Under the pieces are notes generated by a model that was not told the origin of the DNA, ran no database searches, and saw nothing but the letters and a program-made list of their open reading frames with translations. Made by a program: the position numbers and the translations under genes. From CAYRNY01 sp964425755 (GTDB lineage Bacteria; Chloroflexota; Anaerolineae; Aggregatilineales; Aggregatilineaceae), in NCBI GenBank assembly GCA_964425755.1, contig CAYRNY010000003.1, forward strand, positions 1-64,000: a DNA stretch of 64,000 bases, read 5' to 3'. Positions within the stretch are counted from its first letter, which is position 1; each line of letters opens with the position of its first letter. Below, piece after piece: positions 15,845 to 24,839 of the stretch.

Positions 15845-17071
15845 ATGCGTACGTTTAAGTCCCTTCGTTTTGTACTGCTCATTGCACTGATCGTTATCGC
15901 GGTCAGCCCGGCGTACGGTCAGGATGACCGCGAAGTCGTTGTCATTCCAGCGGGTGAGACCATCAAGGTCGCGCTGGTCACCGATCTGACTGGCCCGATC
16001 GCGCCGATGGGCCTGGATATTTTGCAGGCCGCCGAGATCGCGGTGATGGATTTCAACGAGGCCGGCGGAGCGTACGGCTTCGAGGCTGAACTCGTGGTCG
16101 AAGACGACCGTTGTTCTGGTGATGAAGGTACCACGGTAGCGAGCCGTATCGCCTCGAATCCCGAAATTGTCGCGGTCTCTGGCCACTCGTGCACAGACCC
16201 CACGATCGCCGCGTCTGAGGTTTATGAAGAGGCGCGTCTGCCGATGATGTCCCCGAGCGCGACAAACCCGACGGTAACCGCCCGTGGTTACGAGGTGGTG
16301 AACCGCGTGGCATTCAACGACGCTGCGCAGGGTGCGGTCGATGCGCACTATATGTATAAGATTCTGGGCTTACGTCGAATCGCGATCTTGCACGATAACG
16401 GAGGCTACGGCTTGGGTGTGGCTCAAGTGGTGGAGCGCGAGTTCGGCGCACTTGGCGGCGAGGTCGTGGCGTTCGAGGGCATTAACGTTGACGATCAGGA
16501 TTATCGCGCGGTGCTGACGCCTTTGGTGGCGCAGGCCCCCGAAGCGATCTTCTTCGGCGGCTATCAGGAACAGGCGATTTTGCTGGTCACGCAGATGGAA
16601 GACGTCGGTTTGCAGGACGTGATCTTCTTCAGCGACGACGGTGTGCAGGCCGACGCGTTCATTGAAGGCGCAGGCGCGGCAGCCGAAGGTGCCTACGCGA
16701 GCTTCGCTGAAACACCGCCTGGCAACATCGAGGCGAACGAAGCATTTGACGATCGCTATGAGGAACTGTACGGCGTTCGCCCGGACCAGCAGGGCCCCTT
16801 CCACGCCCACTCGTATGATGCGACCACGATCCTGCTTAACGCCATCGCCGAGGTTGCCGAGGTTGATGACGAGGGCAGCCTGGTGATCGAGCGCGAAGCG
16901 TTGATCGATGCGGTGCGCGGGACCGAAGGCTACGAAGGCCTGACCGGTACGCTGTCCTGCGATGAGAACGGCGAATGCGGTGTTGGCCGTATCGTCATCT
17001 TCATCGTGGAAGATGGTGAGTGGGTCCAGGTTGACGTGCCCGAAGACCTGCTGGAAATGGAAGCTGAGTAA
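15845..17071 (+). CDS. livK: Branched-chain amino acid ABC transporter substrate-binding protein
   Basis: 408 residues. Signal peptide at 1-26 (MRTFKSLRF then a hydrophobic core, cleavage after SPAYG). The mature protein is a type I periplasmic-binding fold: IKVALVTDLTGPIAPMG, QAAEIAVMDFNEAGG, VSGHSCTDPTIAASEVYEE and MMSPSATNPTVTARG are the Peripla_BP_6/LivJK hallmarks. Cysteine pairs (DDRCSGDE/GHSCTD and LSCDENGECG) could form disulfides. It captures Leu/Ile/Val or a related amino acid outside the membrane for the permease and ATPases encoded downstream. ATG at 15845 with GAGGAG 10 bases before it. A strong terminator separates it from the permease genes. Confidence 0.93.
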   Translation: MRTFKSLRFVLLIALIVIAVSPAYGQDDREVVVIPAGETIKVALVTDLTGPIAPMGLDILQAAEIAVMDFNEAGGAYGFEAELVVEDDRCSGDEGTTVASRIASNPEIVAVSGHSCTDPTIAASEVYEEARLPMMSPSATNPTVTARGYEVVNRVAFNDAAQGAVDAHYMYKILGLRRIAILHDNGGYGLGVAQVVEREFGALGGEVVAFEGINVDDQDYRAVLTPLVAQAPEAIFFGGYQEQAILLVTQMEDVGLQDVIFFSDDGVQADAFIEGAGAAAEGAYASFAETPPGNIEANEAFDDRYEELYGVRPDQQGPFHAHSYDATTILLNAIAEVAEVDDEGSLVIEREALIDAVRGTEGYEGLTGTLSCDENGECGVGRIVIFIVEDGEWVQVDVPEDLLEMEAE

Positions 17072-17112
17072 AGGTTCGTGAGCAGGGGGGACGTCCCTTC
17101 TGATCCCTGACG

Positions 17113-17165
17113 TTTTACCAGCGCCATGCCGTGTTGCGATATCGTGTGGCGCTGGTAAAATTTTG
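17113..17165 (+). terminator. Strong, potentially bidirectional terminator
   Basis: Perfect 14-bp stem TTTTACCAGCGCCA/TGGCGCTGGTAAAA with a 20-base loop, followed by TTTTG. It lies between the binding-protein gene and the permease genes, so binding protein can be made in excess over the membrane components. Confidence 0.9.
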
Positions 17166-17201
17166 CACATTCTTTCATGGCTGTGAGTTCAAATGGATTC
17201 G

Positions 17202-17231
17202 CTGACGAAATTGTGGATGAATATGTAAACT
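17202..17231 (+). promoter_or_regulatory. Possible promoter of the liv permease/ATPase genes
   Basis: CTGACG (17202-17207), an 18-base spacer and TAAACT (17226-17231). Immediately downstream is an inverted repeat CTGGCAA/TTGCCAG (17230-17251) that could be an operator or leader hairpin before the GGAGG of the livH-type gene. Confidence 0.4.
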
Positions 17232-17274
17232 GGCAACGCCTTGTTTGCCAGCCGCGCCCTGGATGGAGGACGTA

Positions 17275-18819
17275 ATGGCGCAAATCACACAAGCCCACCG
17301 CCTGAAGCGACTGGAACTCGATTACGATCGGCTCAGCGGGCAATTCTTTGGCATCGGGGCTTTGATCGCCACGCTACGTATGTTTTGGGTGATTGCGCGC
17401 ACGTCGGGGCTATTTGGCACATCGCCCGGCCCGCAGTTTAAGACGATCGAAGATGGGTTGGGCACGTTTTTGTGGCTGTACGCAGGCGCAGGGTTGATCC
17501 TCCTGGGCCTGATTCTCTTCGTGCGCATGCGCGGCGAGGAGAATGTGTCGTCCACCCGGCTGTTCATCAATTACCTCGGCATTGTGATCGTGTTGGTGGC
17601 ATCAACCCGCGTGGTTGGGGTTGTGCAGGAGCAAGCATATCCCTTCACCCTGTGGGGGCTGCAACTGGTAAACGGACTGGTGCTGGGGGGAGTGTACGCG
17701 CTTGTTGCGCTGGGTTACACCCTGGTTTACGGCATCCTGTTCATGATCAACTTCGCGCACGGTGAGGTGCTGATCATCGGTACGTTTGGCGGCTGGTTTG
17801 CGTTGACGTACATTACCGATATCGGTGATGGTGTGTTCGAGGTCGGCGCGGCGAGTGTGGCGGCGGTGTTGATGCCGCTGCTGTTCGCTGTCTTGTTTTT
17901 GCCACTCGAAACGTTGTCTGAACGCTTTGGACGTCGCAGCGATTCCTCCCCGGAAGTCAGCCCAACCTGGATGATGACTGTATTCAGCCTGCCGTTTCGC
18001 GTCATTGCCGGGGCGCTGGTGGGCTATGGTGTGCTGCAGGCGCTGGGTGGCTACGCACCGTACCTCTACTCATCATTGAACACCGTGCTGGCGCTCCTGT
18101 TTATCGTCGCGGTGGGCATGCTCGCGTCGATGCTGGTTGCGATCGGGTTGGAACGTGTCGCTTACCGCCCCTTGCGCGGCGCACCACGCTTGACCCCGTT
18201 GATCAGCGCGATTGGCGCGTCTTTTTTCTTGCAGCAGACGATGCTCAACATCTTCGGCCCGTTACCCCGTTTCTACACACGCCCCAAACTGATCAGCGGT
18301 ACGATTAACGTCGAGTTAGGCAGCCTGGGCGTGATCCCTGTGACCAAAACTGGCATTATCATCGTGATTGTGTCGTTGATCTTGATGGTGTTTCTATACC
18401 TGTTCGTGCAGCGATCAAAGACCGGGCGTGCGATGCGTGCTGTGGCCGAAGACAAAGATACGTCCGCGCTGATGGGGGTGGATGTCGATCAGGTGATCGT
18501 TGCCACATTCATGCTCGGCGCGTTGATGGCGGGGGCAGCCGGTGTGATGATGGGGTTTCATAACCTGTCGTTTAACTTCCGGTCTGGTTTCATCCCTGGC
18601 TTGAAGGCGTTTACGGCTGCGGTCTTGGGCGGGATCGGTAATGTGCCTGGCGCGATGTTCGGTGGCTTTTTCTTGGGCCTAGTCGAAGCGCTCGGCCCGA
18701 CAATGCTCGGCATCCCCACCGAATACAAGGACGTGATCGCGTTCAGCCTGCTCGTCCTGGTGCTGATCTTCCGTCCTACGGGTATCTTCGGTGAAGTGCT
18801 GTCGGAAAAGAAGGTCTAA
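17275..18819 (+). CDS. livH: Branched-chain amino acid ABC transporter permease, LivH type (long form)
   Basis: 514 residues from the ATG at 17275 (GGAGG 4 bases upstream); a typical LivH is about 300. An N-terminal extension (about 1-130) adds three hydrophobic segments. The LivH core starts with LVNGLVLGGVYALVALGYTLVYGILFMINFAHGE. About 90 extra residues with further helices follow before ERVAYRPLRGAPRLTPLISAIGASFFLQQ. The end has the coupling region AVAEDKDTSALMGVD and GGIGNVPGAMFGG. The first gene of the downstream liv block, 3 bases from livM. Confidence 0.9.
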   Translation: MAQITQAHRLKRLELDYDRLSGQFFGIGALIATLRMFWVIARTSGLFGTSPGPQFKTIEDGLGTFLWLYAGAGLILLGLILFVRMRGEENVSSTRLFINYLGIVIVLVASTRVVGVVQEQAYPFTLWGLQLVNGLVLGGVYALVALGYTLVYGILFMINFAHGEVLIIGTFGGWFALTYITDIGDGVFEVGAASVAAVLMPLLFAVLFLPLETLSERFGRRSDSSPEVSPTWMMTVFSLPFRVIAGALVGYGVLQALGGYAPYLYSSLNTVLALLFIVAVGMLASMLVAIGLERVAYRPLRGAPRLTPLISAIGASFFLQQTMLNIFGPLPRFYTRPKLISGTINVELGSLGVIPVTKTGIIIVIVSLILMVFLYLFVQRSKTGRAMRAVAEDKDTSALMGVDVDQVIVATFMLGALMAGAAGVMMGFHNLSFNFRSGFIPGLKAFTAAVLGGIGNVPGAMFGGFFLGLVEALGPTMLGIPTEYKDVIAFSLLVLVLIFRPTGIFGEVLSEKKV

Positions 18820-18822
18820 GTC

Positions 18823-21189
18823 ATGTTTCCTACACCACTCCAGCGCTCTGTAGGCTCAATCCGTGAAGGGATCAGTTTCGGTTTTGTGGCCGGCCTGATC
18901 GTGTTGTTCTTGATTTTGATCGGCTTTCCGATCCGCATCGAGAATCTGGCATTGTCTTCGCTGTTGCTTGTGATGTTTGTGATGGGCGCGCAGCTTGTGC
19001 GTAAGTTCCAGGACGAGCGCATCGGGTTCCTGGTCACAAACGTTGTGACGATGTCGTTGGTTGCCGCGTTGATGGCGTTCCTGTTCATGTCGTTGATCAA
19101 TAGCTGGCAGGCCAAAGGCGTCGACGTCAAGCGGTATTTGGATTCGGTCAATTTGCAGACGGTGCGCGTCCTGACCGGCATTCCCGTCGAGGAGCTGCAT
19201 CCTAACCCGGAACGGGATCCATTCACCGGAGAATATCCCGAAGGTCAACCGCTACGCACCGATCCGATGCGGCTGACGTTTGACCGGGACACGGCGCTGC
19301 ACCTCAAGTTCGGGTTGTCCCGGTCGGCCTGGGCGGATGTAAATCTTGGGATTGGGGGCTTTTACGGGTTCCTGATTCTGCTGGTGTCAGCGGGAATCTT
19401 AGGCGCGGTCGTGTCGTGGATCACGATTGAGACCGAAATCGGGCGCCGCCGTGCGGCATTTAGCGCACGTTTTGAGGGCAATCCCGTTTCGCGCTGGGTC
19501 GTGCTCATGCTGCCGTTGTTCTTGTTTGCCCTGTTGTGGCTCACCAAGTCGCAGGCGGGGAATCCCCCGATCATCAACATCCGTGAAAACAGCCAGGAAC
19601 TGCAATTGCTGATCAGCTTTGGCATAATCCTGTTTGGCTTGGTCGCGATCCGTGCGGCGGAACCGGTGGACTGGGGGATCACTTACCAGGTCCGGTTGGG
19701 CATCGTCGGTGTGGCTGTTGCGGCGCTGGTAGGGCTTGGCATCTGGCGCATCGTTGGCAACCACATGTACATCATCGCGACAGCCGGTGCGCCCCGCGGC
19801 AGCGAAACGCTGACCATTGGACTGCTGGTGCTGGTGGGGGCGGTTATATTGGCACAAAACGCCAGCGCGTTACGCAATCCGCTGCAGTTTGAGACCCAGC
19901 TAGCCGGTTCATTGGCACTGCTGCTGATCTTCCTGATGCCGTTGTATCTTGACCAATACCAGATCGATGTGATGACGCTGGTCGGCATCTATATCTTGCT
20001 GGGCCTGGGCCTGAACATTGTGGTGGGTTACGCGGGCTTGCTGGACCTCGGTTACGTGGCGTTCTTTGCACTCGGCGCGTATACTTACGCGTTCCTGTCA
20101 TCGAACCAGGAAAACTATAGTGACTCCGGGGATGCGTTGGGACTCAAGTTTGCCGGTAACGATGAAACCGTCGTGCGCATGGCTGCCTGGATGGTGGTTA
20201 CGGTGATCGTGACCCTGATCGTGGTGAGCGTCGGGTTGTACTTGTGGCGGCGCCGCCAGCTAATGGCCGGGACGGACGCCACGTCTCGCCCCAGGCTGAC
20301 CAATGTCCCGCCGCGACCGGGCAACGGCGTTACGCTGCTGCTTATCGCGATTGCCGTTGGCGTGAGCTTGATCGTCGCTGCGTTGATCGACGGCACGGCG
20401 CTGTATGACCGGTTTTTCAACAATGTGCCGCCGTTCCTGGTTGGGCTGGTTGCTGGCGTGGTCATGTCCGGGTTGTCTGGCATTGCGCTTGGTATCCCGG
20501 TGCTGCGGTTGCGGGGCGACTATCTCGCGATCGTGACGCTTGGTTTCGGCGAGATCATCCGCCTGCTGTTCAACAATCTGCGCGACTATACCGGCGGGCC
20601 GCAGGGGGTGTTGCAGATCCCGCGTCCGCTGCCTGAGGGCGCGTCCGGCCCCGTGACGTACCTGATCATTGTGTACTTGGTGTTCCTGGGGGCGGGCTTA
20701 GTGGCGTTTTTCTCCAGCCGGCTGAAACAGTCCCGTACCGGGCGCGCGTGGAGCGCGATGAAGAGTGACGAAGATATCGCGCAGTCGATGGGGGTGAACC
20801 TGGTGCAGTCGAAGCTGATGGCGTTTGCCATCGGTGCGGCGTTCGCCGGCATCGGCGGGGTGCTTTTTGCCGCGCGCCAGCGGAACATTTTTCCCAAAGA
20901 CTTCAACCTTGAGGTGTCGATCGAGGTGCTCAGCCTGGTGATCATCGGTGGCATGGGCAGTATTCCGGGCGTGATTGTAGGCGCGATCGCGCTGATCGGC
21001 GTGCCGGAAGTGCTGCGTGAGCTGTCACAGTACCGCATTCTCGCGTTTGGTGCGTTGCTGGTGACAATGGTGATCATCCGGCCCGAAGGGTTGTTGCCCG
21101 CCCCGTCGCCGCAGCTTCAGGCGCGTGCGCATGCGCTGGTTCACGGACGATCTTCCCCGCCGCCTCAGCAGGAGGATGAACAGGCATGA
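18823..21189 (+). CDS. livM: Branched-chain amino acid ABC transporter permease, LivM type (very long form)
   Basis: 788 residues against about 320-430 in the family. Residues 1 to about 370 form an extra membrane region of roughly eight hydrophobic segments with a polar loop around 110-170. The LivM core begins near IDVMTLVGIYILLGLGLNIVVGYAGLLDLGYVAFFALGAY and includes GIPVLRLRGDYLAIVTLGFGEIIR, the cytoplasmic coupling loop RAWSAMKSDEDIAQSMGVN and GGMGSIPGVIVGA. A second insert (about 450-490) lies after the first core helices. Its stop overlaps the livG start (ATGA). Confidence 0.9.
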   Translation: MFPTPLQRSVGSIREGISFGFVAGLIVLFLILIGFPIRIENLALSSLLLVMFVMGAQLVRKFQDERIGFLVTNVVTMSLVAALMAFLFMSLINSWQAKGVDVKRYLDSVNLQTVRVLTGIPVEELHPNPERDPFTGEYPEGQPLRTDPMRLTFDRDTALHLKFGLSRSAWADVNLGIGGFYGFLILLVSAGILGAVVSWITIETEIGRRRAAFSARFEGNPVSRWVVLMLPLFLFALLWLTKSQAGNPPIINIRENSQELQLLISFGIILFGLVAIRAAEPVDWGITYQVRLGIVGVAVAALVGLGIWRIVGNHMYIIATAGAPRGSETLTIGLLVLVGAVILAQNASALRNPLQFETQLAGSLALLLIFLMPLYLDQYQIDVMTLVGIYILLGLGLNIVVGYAGLLDLGYVAFFALGAYTYAFLSSNQENYSDSGDALGLKFAGNDETVVRMAAWMVVTVIVTLIVVSVGLYLWRRRQLMAGTDATSRPRLTNVPPRPGNGVTLLLIAIAVGVSLIVAALIDGTALYDRFFNNVPPFLVGLVAGVVMSGLSGIALGIPVLRLRGDYLAIVTLGFGEIIRLLFNNLRDYTGGPQGVLQIPRPLPEGASGPVTYLIIVYLVFLGAGLVAFFSSRLKQSRTGRAWSAMKSDEDIAQSMGVNLVQSKLMAFAIGAAFAGIGGVLFAARQRNIFPKDFNLEVSIEVLSLVIIGGMGSIPGVIVGAIALIGVPEVLRELSQYRILAFGALLVTMVIIRPEGLLPAPSPQLQARAHALVHGRSSPPPQQEDEQA

Positions 21190-21995
21190 ACGAACAGACT
21201 GGGCAGCCCATTCTCCAGGCAGTGGGCGTCACGAAACGGTTTGGCGGTCTGGTGGCCGTTGGCGATCTCAACCTGACGATCATGCCACAGCAGATCGCGA
21301 GCGTCATCGGGCCGAACGGCGCGGGCAAGACGACATTCTTCAACTGTGTCAGTGGATTCTACACGCCAGAAGAAGGCGAGATACGGTTCATGGGCCAGCC
21401 TATTCAGGGCCTGCGTCCAGATCAGATCACAGCGCGCGGCATCGCGCGGACATACCAGAACATCCACCTGTTCGCAGGGATGACCGTCCTTGAAAACGTG
21501 CTGGTCGGGATTCACCCGAATCTGACCAGCACGCCGGTAGGTTCGCTGCTCCGGACTCCACCCAACCGCGATGAGGAAGACGCAGCGTTGGCGCGGGCTT
21601 ACGAACTGCTCGAATTTGTCGATCTGGCGGAGGTGGGGGACTGGCTGGCGACGAACCTGCCTTACGGCCAGCAACGCCGCCTGGAGATCGCGCGTGCGCT
21701 CGCCAGCAATCCATACTTGCTGTTGCTGGACGAGCCGACCGCGGGCATGAATCCGCAGGAAACCGAGCAGACGATGCATTTCATCCGCCGCCTACGTGAC
21801 GAGATGGGCCTGACGATCCTGCTGATCGAACATGATATGAGTCTGGTCATGAACATCTCCGAACAGGTGACGGTGCTCGACTACGGGCGTAAAATCTCAG
21901 AGGGAACACCTGAACATATCCAGAACGATCCACAGGTGATCGAGGCGTATCTGGGAACGTCGGGTGACGAAGTGGACCTCGAGCTGGAACTGTAA
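21186..21995 (+). CDS. livG: Branched-chain amino acid ABC transporter ATP-binding protein LivG
   Basis: 269 residues. Walker A GPNGAGKTT, Q-loop RTYQNIHLFAGMTVLENVLVG, signature LPYGQQRRLEIARAL (the LivG form of LSGGQ), Walker B LLLLDEPTAGMNPQE and switch His in LIEHDMSLVM. The stretch between ENVLVG and the signature has the LivG-type insert. ATG overlaps the livM stop by 4 bases. Confidence 0.95.
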   Translation: MNEQTGQPILQAVGVTKRFGGLVAVGDLNLTIMPQQIASVIGPNGAGKTTFFNCVSGFYTPEEGEIRFMGQPIQGLRPDQITARGIARTYQNIHLFAGMTVLENVLVGIHPNLTSTPVGSLLRTPPNRDEEDAALARAYELLEFVDLAEVGDWLATNLPYGQQRRLEIARALASNPYLLLLDEPTAGMNPQETEQTMHFIRRLRDEMGLTILLIEHDMSLVMNISEQVTVLDYGRKISEGTPEHIQNDPQVIEAYLGTSGDEVDLELEL

Positions 21996-22011
21996 CGGAA
22001 GCGAGCGAGCA

Positions 22012-22725
22012 ATGGCGCTGCTGGAAGTCGAAAATCTACACACATTCTACGGCAAAATCCACGCCCTGAAGGGGATTTCGCTCACGGTTGAAGAGGGCGA
22101 GATCGTGACGTTGATCGGGGGTAATGGCGCGGGGAAAACCACCACGCTGAACACGATCTGCGGCATCGTGAAGGCAGCGGAAGGGCGCGTGCTGCTGGCG
22201 GATGAAGATATCACCAATATGGACCCGCACGCCATCGTTGAGCGCGGTGTAGTACAGTCTCCTGAAGGACGCAAGATTTTTCAGCGCCTGACGGTGATGG
22301 AAAACCTGGAAATGGGGGCCTATGCACGCAACGATCCCCACGCGATCGCTCGCGATATGGAGTTCGTGTTCCACACGTTTCCGCGCCTGAAGGAGCGCCA
22401 GCGGCAGTTGGGCGGCACGCTTTCCGGCGGCGAACAGCAGATGCTCGCCATCGGGCGCGCGTTGATGGGCCATCCGCGCGTGCTGCTGCTCGACGAGCCG
22501 TCAATGGGCCTGGCCCCGCTGCTGGTGCGCGATATCTTCCGCGTGGTGAAGTACCTCAACGAGCAAGGCACGACGATTCTGCTGGTAGAGCAGAACGCGT
22601 TGATGGCGCTTGCTGTGGCGCACCGGGGTTATGTGTTGCAGACCGGGCGCATTATTCTGTCTGACGATGCAGCGGCGCTGCGCGCGGATGAAACCGTGCG
22701 TGCGGCTTATCTGGGTGAGCATTAG
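22012..22725 (+). CDS. livF: Branched-chain amino acid ABC transporter ATP-binding protein LivF
   Basis: 237 residues from the ATG at 22012, 16 bases after livG; the longer frame from 21964 overlaps livG without support. Walker A GGNGAGKTT, the LivF motif QSPEGRKIFQRLTVMENLEMGAY, signature LSGGEQQMLAIGRALM, Walker B LLLDEPSMGLAP and VEQNALMAL. It pairs with LivG to power the transporter. Confidence 0.95.
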   Translation: MALLEVENLHTFYGKIHALKGISLTVEEGEIVTLIGGNGAGKTTTLNTICGIVKAAEGRVLLADEDITNMDPHAIVERGVVQSPEGRKIFQRLTVMENLEMGAYARNDPHAIARDMEFVFHTFPRLKERQRQLGGTLSGGEQQMLAIGRALMGHPRVLLLDEPSMGLAPLLVRDIFRVVKYLNEQGTTILLVEQNALMALAVAHRGYVLQTGRIILSDDAAALRADETVRAAYLGEH

Positions 22726-22793
22726 CGCGTGTTGGCAGGGCGAGCAATGAGGATGTGTTCCGCCAACACAGACAAGCAGGATATAGGAGCAAA

Positions 22794-23318
22794 ATGCTGG
22801 TGAAACACGGACGCAGAGTTGGCCTGGTCGGACTGGTTGCTGCCGTATTGTTGCTGGCGACAGCCTGCAGTTCTGGCCCGAAGTCGCGTGCTGACGATAT
22901 CATCGCGTATCTTCCCGACGAGATCGGCGAGTGGGAGCTTGACGACACGGCCAAGTTGCTGGCGAGTACGGTTTCCAACAAAGGCCACGCGATCCTCACC
23001 TACGAAGGCCCGGATGATGCCCTCGCGTATGTTGTGATCGAGGTGTTTCCCAGCGAGGACGCGGCGAGAGTTGCGGCGACGGATCGTGAGCGTACGTGGT
23101 TGTTGGCCGGGCTGGAGCTGGAGACGGATCGCGCGCCGCGACTGGCGACAGCGGATGTCGCGCAGGCCGGGCGCAACCGTTACGCCCTGATCCACGAGGC
23201 CGATGTCGTGATCGAGATCAACACGCTGGCCGCCAGCGACGAGACACCGGTCAGCGACGAGGCATTTGGCGAACTGCTTGCCAGCGTGCGCGCGGCGCTT
23301 GGTCGGGTTGTCAACTGA
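22794..23318 (+). CDS. Small lipoprotein, unknown function
   Basis: 174 residues from the ATG at 22794 (TAGGAG upstream). Signal peptide with lipobox LATAC, so residue 1 of the mature protein would be a lipidated Cys at about 25. The rest is one soluble domain with no family that I recognise. It follows livF by 68 bases and precedes a terminator, so it may be carried on the liv transcript, though it need not serve transport. Confidence 0.8.
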   Translation: MLVKHGRRVGLVGLVAAVLLLATACSSGPKSRADDIIAYLPDEIGEWELDDTAKLLASTVSNKGHAILTYEGPDDALAYVVIEVFPSEDAARVAATDRERTWLLAGLELETDRAPRLATADVAQAGRNRYALIHEADVVIEINTLAASDETPVSDEAFGELLASVRAALGRVVN

Positions 23319-23360
23319 CATAATCTGGCCCTGGTCACCTGCAACGATATAGAACAGTGA

Positions 23361-23385
23361 CGCCCGCGATAGTTCGCGGGCGTTT
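23361..23385 (+). terminator. Terminator at the end of the liv block
   Basis: Perfect 9-bp stem CGCCCGCGA/TCGCGGGCG with loop TAGT, followed by TTT only. It lies between the convergent lipoprotein and feoB-membrane genes. Confidence 0.6.
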
Positions 23386-23417
23386 GGCATGATTGGTGCA
23401 GTTGGCATGCGCAGTGG

Positions 23418-24839
23418 TCACACCCAGCCGAGTAAGCGCGCAATGGTCGCTGTCACCAGTGTGATCCCGATGCCCATGACCAGCGGTAGCAGCGTGGCGA
23501 CGGTGGTCCACTTCAGGCTTTTGGTTTCGTTGTAGATCGTCAGGATCGTGGTGCTGCACGGGTTATGGATCAGGCTGAACAGCATCAGGTTGATCGCGGT
23601 GAGCGTGGTCCAGCCGCCTGTTCGCAGCACGTCGCCGATGGCGTGGGTCGATTCCAGTTCGAACATCACGCCCGCACCCTCTCCGACCCCGGCCAGCCCG
23701 GTGCTCAGCACGGTGAGCATGAGGATCGTCGGAATTATGATCTCGTTGGCAGGGATCGCGACGATGTACGCGACCAGGATCACGCCGTTCAGCCCGAGCA
23801 GCCAGCCAAGGCCATCCAGCCCGGCGACCAGGTGCTCCGCGACGCTCTCGCCGCCAATGATAATGTTCGACAGCGTCCAGATCACGATCCCGGCGGGGAT
23901 CGCCATCACGACCGCGCGTGAGAGCACGATCAGCGTGCGATCGATTAGGGACGTGTACAGCGTTTGCAGGATGCGCGGCGGGCGGTAGGGTGGCAGTTCC
24001 AGGCTGAAGGCGGAGGCCTCGCCTTTAAGCACCGTGCGCGATAGCGCCCACGACACGACGAACGTCAGCAGGACACCCAATACAGCGATCCCCACGACCG
24101 CCGCTGCCGAGATGAAGCCCGCCAGCGCAGCCGGGACCGCGCTGCCGATGAAAATCGTTGAGACCATGATCAGCGTCGGCCAGCGCCCGTTACACACCGC
24201 GAAGTTGTTGGTGATGATCGCGATGAGGCGTTCGCGGGGGCTGTCGATCACGCGCGTAGCGATGACACCTGCCGCGTTGCAGCCCCAGCCCATCATCATG
24301 CTGAGCGATTGCTTGCCGTGCGCCCCGGCCCGGCTGAACAGGCGATCCAGGTTGAACGCGACACGCGGCAGGTAGCCGAAGTCTTCCAGCAGCGTGAACA
24401 GCGGGAAGAAGATCGCCATTGGCGGCAGCATCACGCTTACCACCCAGGCCATCGACAGGTAGGCCCCGTTGAACAGCACGCCGTTGAGCCACCAGGGAAA
24501 GCCGAGCGTGTTGCCCACATTGAGCAACACCGGATGGACCGTATCCAGCAACAGCGTTGCGAGCATGTGTGACGGCACGTTGGCCCCCTGGATCGTCAGC
24601 CAGAACACGCCGGTGAGCAGCAGCAACATGATGGGAAAACCCCAGGTGCGGCTGGTCACCAGCCGGTCAATCGTGCGGTCAAGGTCAAACCGCGCGCGTT
24701 CATCGGACCGCGTGACCGCGCGGTCAGTAATGCGTGCCGCTTCTGTATACAACGCCTCGGTCAGGTGGTCTTGAGGGTGCGTGCCAAGCTGTTGGCGCAA
24801 CGAGCGCGCCGAGTTGAGCAGTTCGGCTGTCTTACTCAT
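23418..24839 (-). CDS. FeoB membrane (permease) half of a split ferrous iron transporter
   Basis: 473 residues. A soluble helical start (about 1-60) carries ARFDLDRTIDRLVTSRTWGFPIML, which normally links the G domain/spacer to the membrane part in full FeoB. About ten hydrophobic segments follow, with two Gate-type regions (FSRAGAHGKQSLSMMMGWGCNAAGV and the later repeat around GLDGLGWLLGLNG) and PANEIIIPTIL. It forms the Fe(II) path across the inner membrane. Its ATG overlaps the end of the GTPase gene by 4 bases, so the halves are translationally coupled. Confidence 0.92.
   Translation of the reverse strand: MSKTAELLNSARSLRQQLGTHPQDHLTEALYTEAARITDRAVTRSDERARFDLDRTIDRLVTSRTWGFPIMLLLLTGVFWLTIQGANVPSHMLATLLLDTVHPVLLNVGNTLGFPWWLNGVLFNGAYLSMAWVVSVMLPPMAIFFPLFTLLEDFGYLPRVAFNLDRLFSRAGAHGKQSLSMMMGWGCNAAGVIATRVIDSPRERLIAIITNNFAVCNGRWPTLIMVSTIFIGSAVPAALAGFISAAAVVGIAVLGVLLTFVVSWALSRTVLKGEASAFSLELPPYRPPRILQTLYTSLIDRTLIVLSRAVVMAIPAGIVIWTLSNIIIGGESVAEHLVAGLDGLGWLLGLNGVILVAYIVAIPANEIIIPTILMLTVLSTGLAGVGEGAGVMFELESTHAIGDVLRTGGWTTLTAINLMLFSLIHNPCSTTILTIYNETKSLKWTTVATLLPLVMGIGITLVTATIARLLGWV

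Noticed and set aside
15661..15858. 65-codon frame covering the liv leader
   Set aside because: It starts on the first hairpin, runs through the repeats and overlaps the livK-type start; the hairpins explain the region better.
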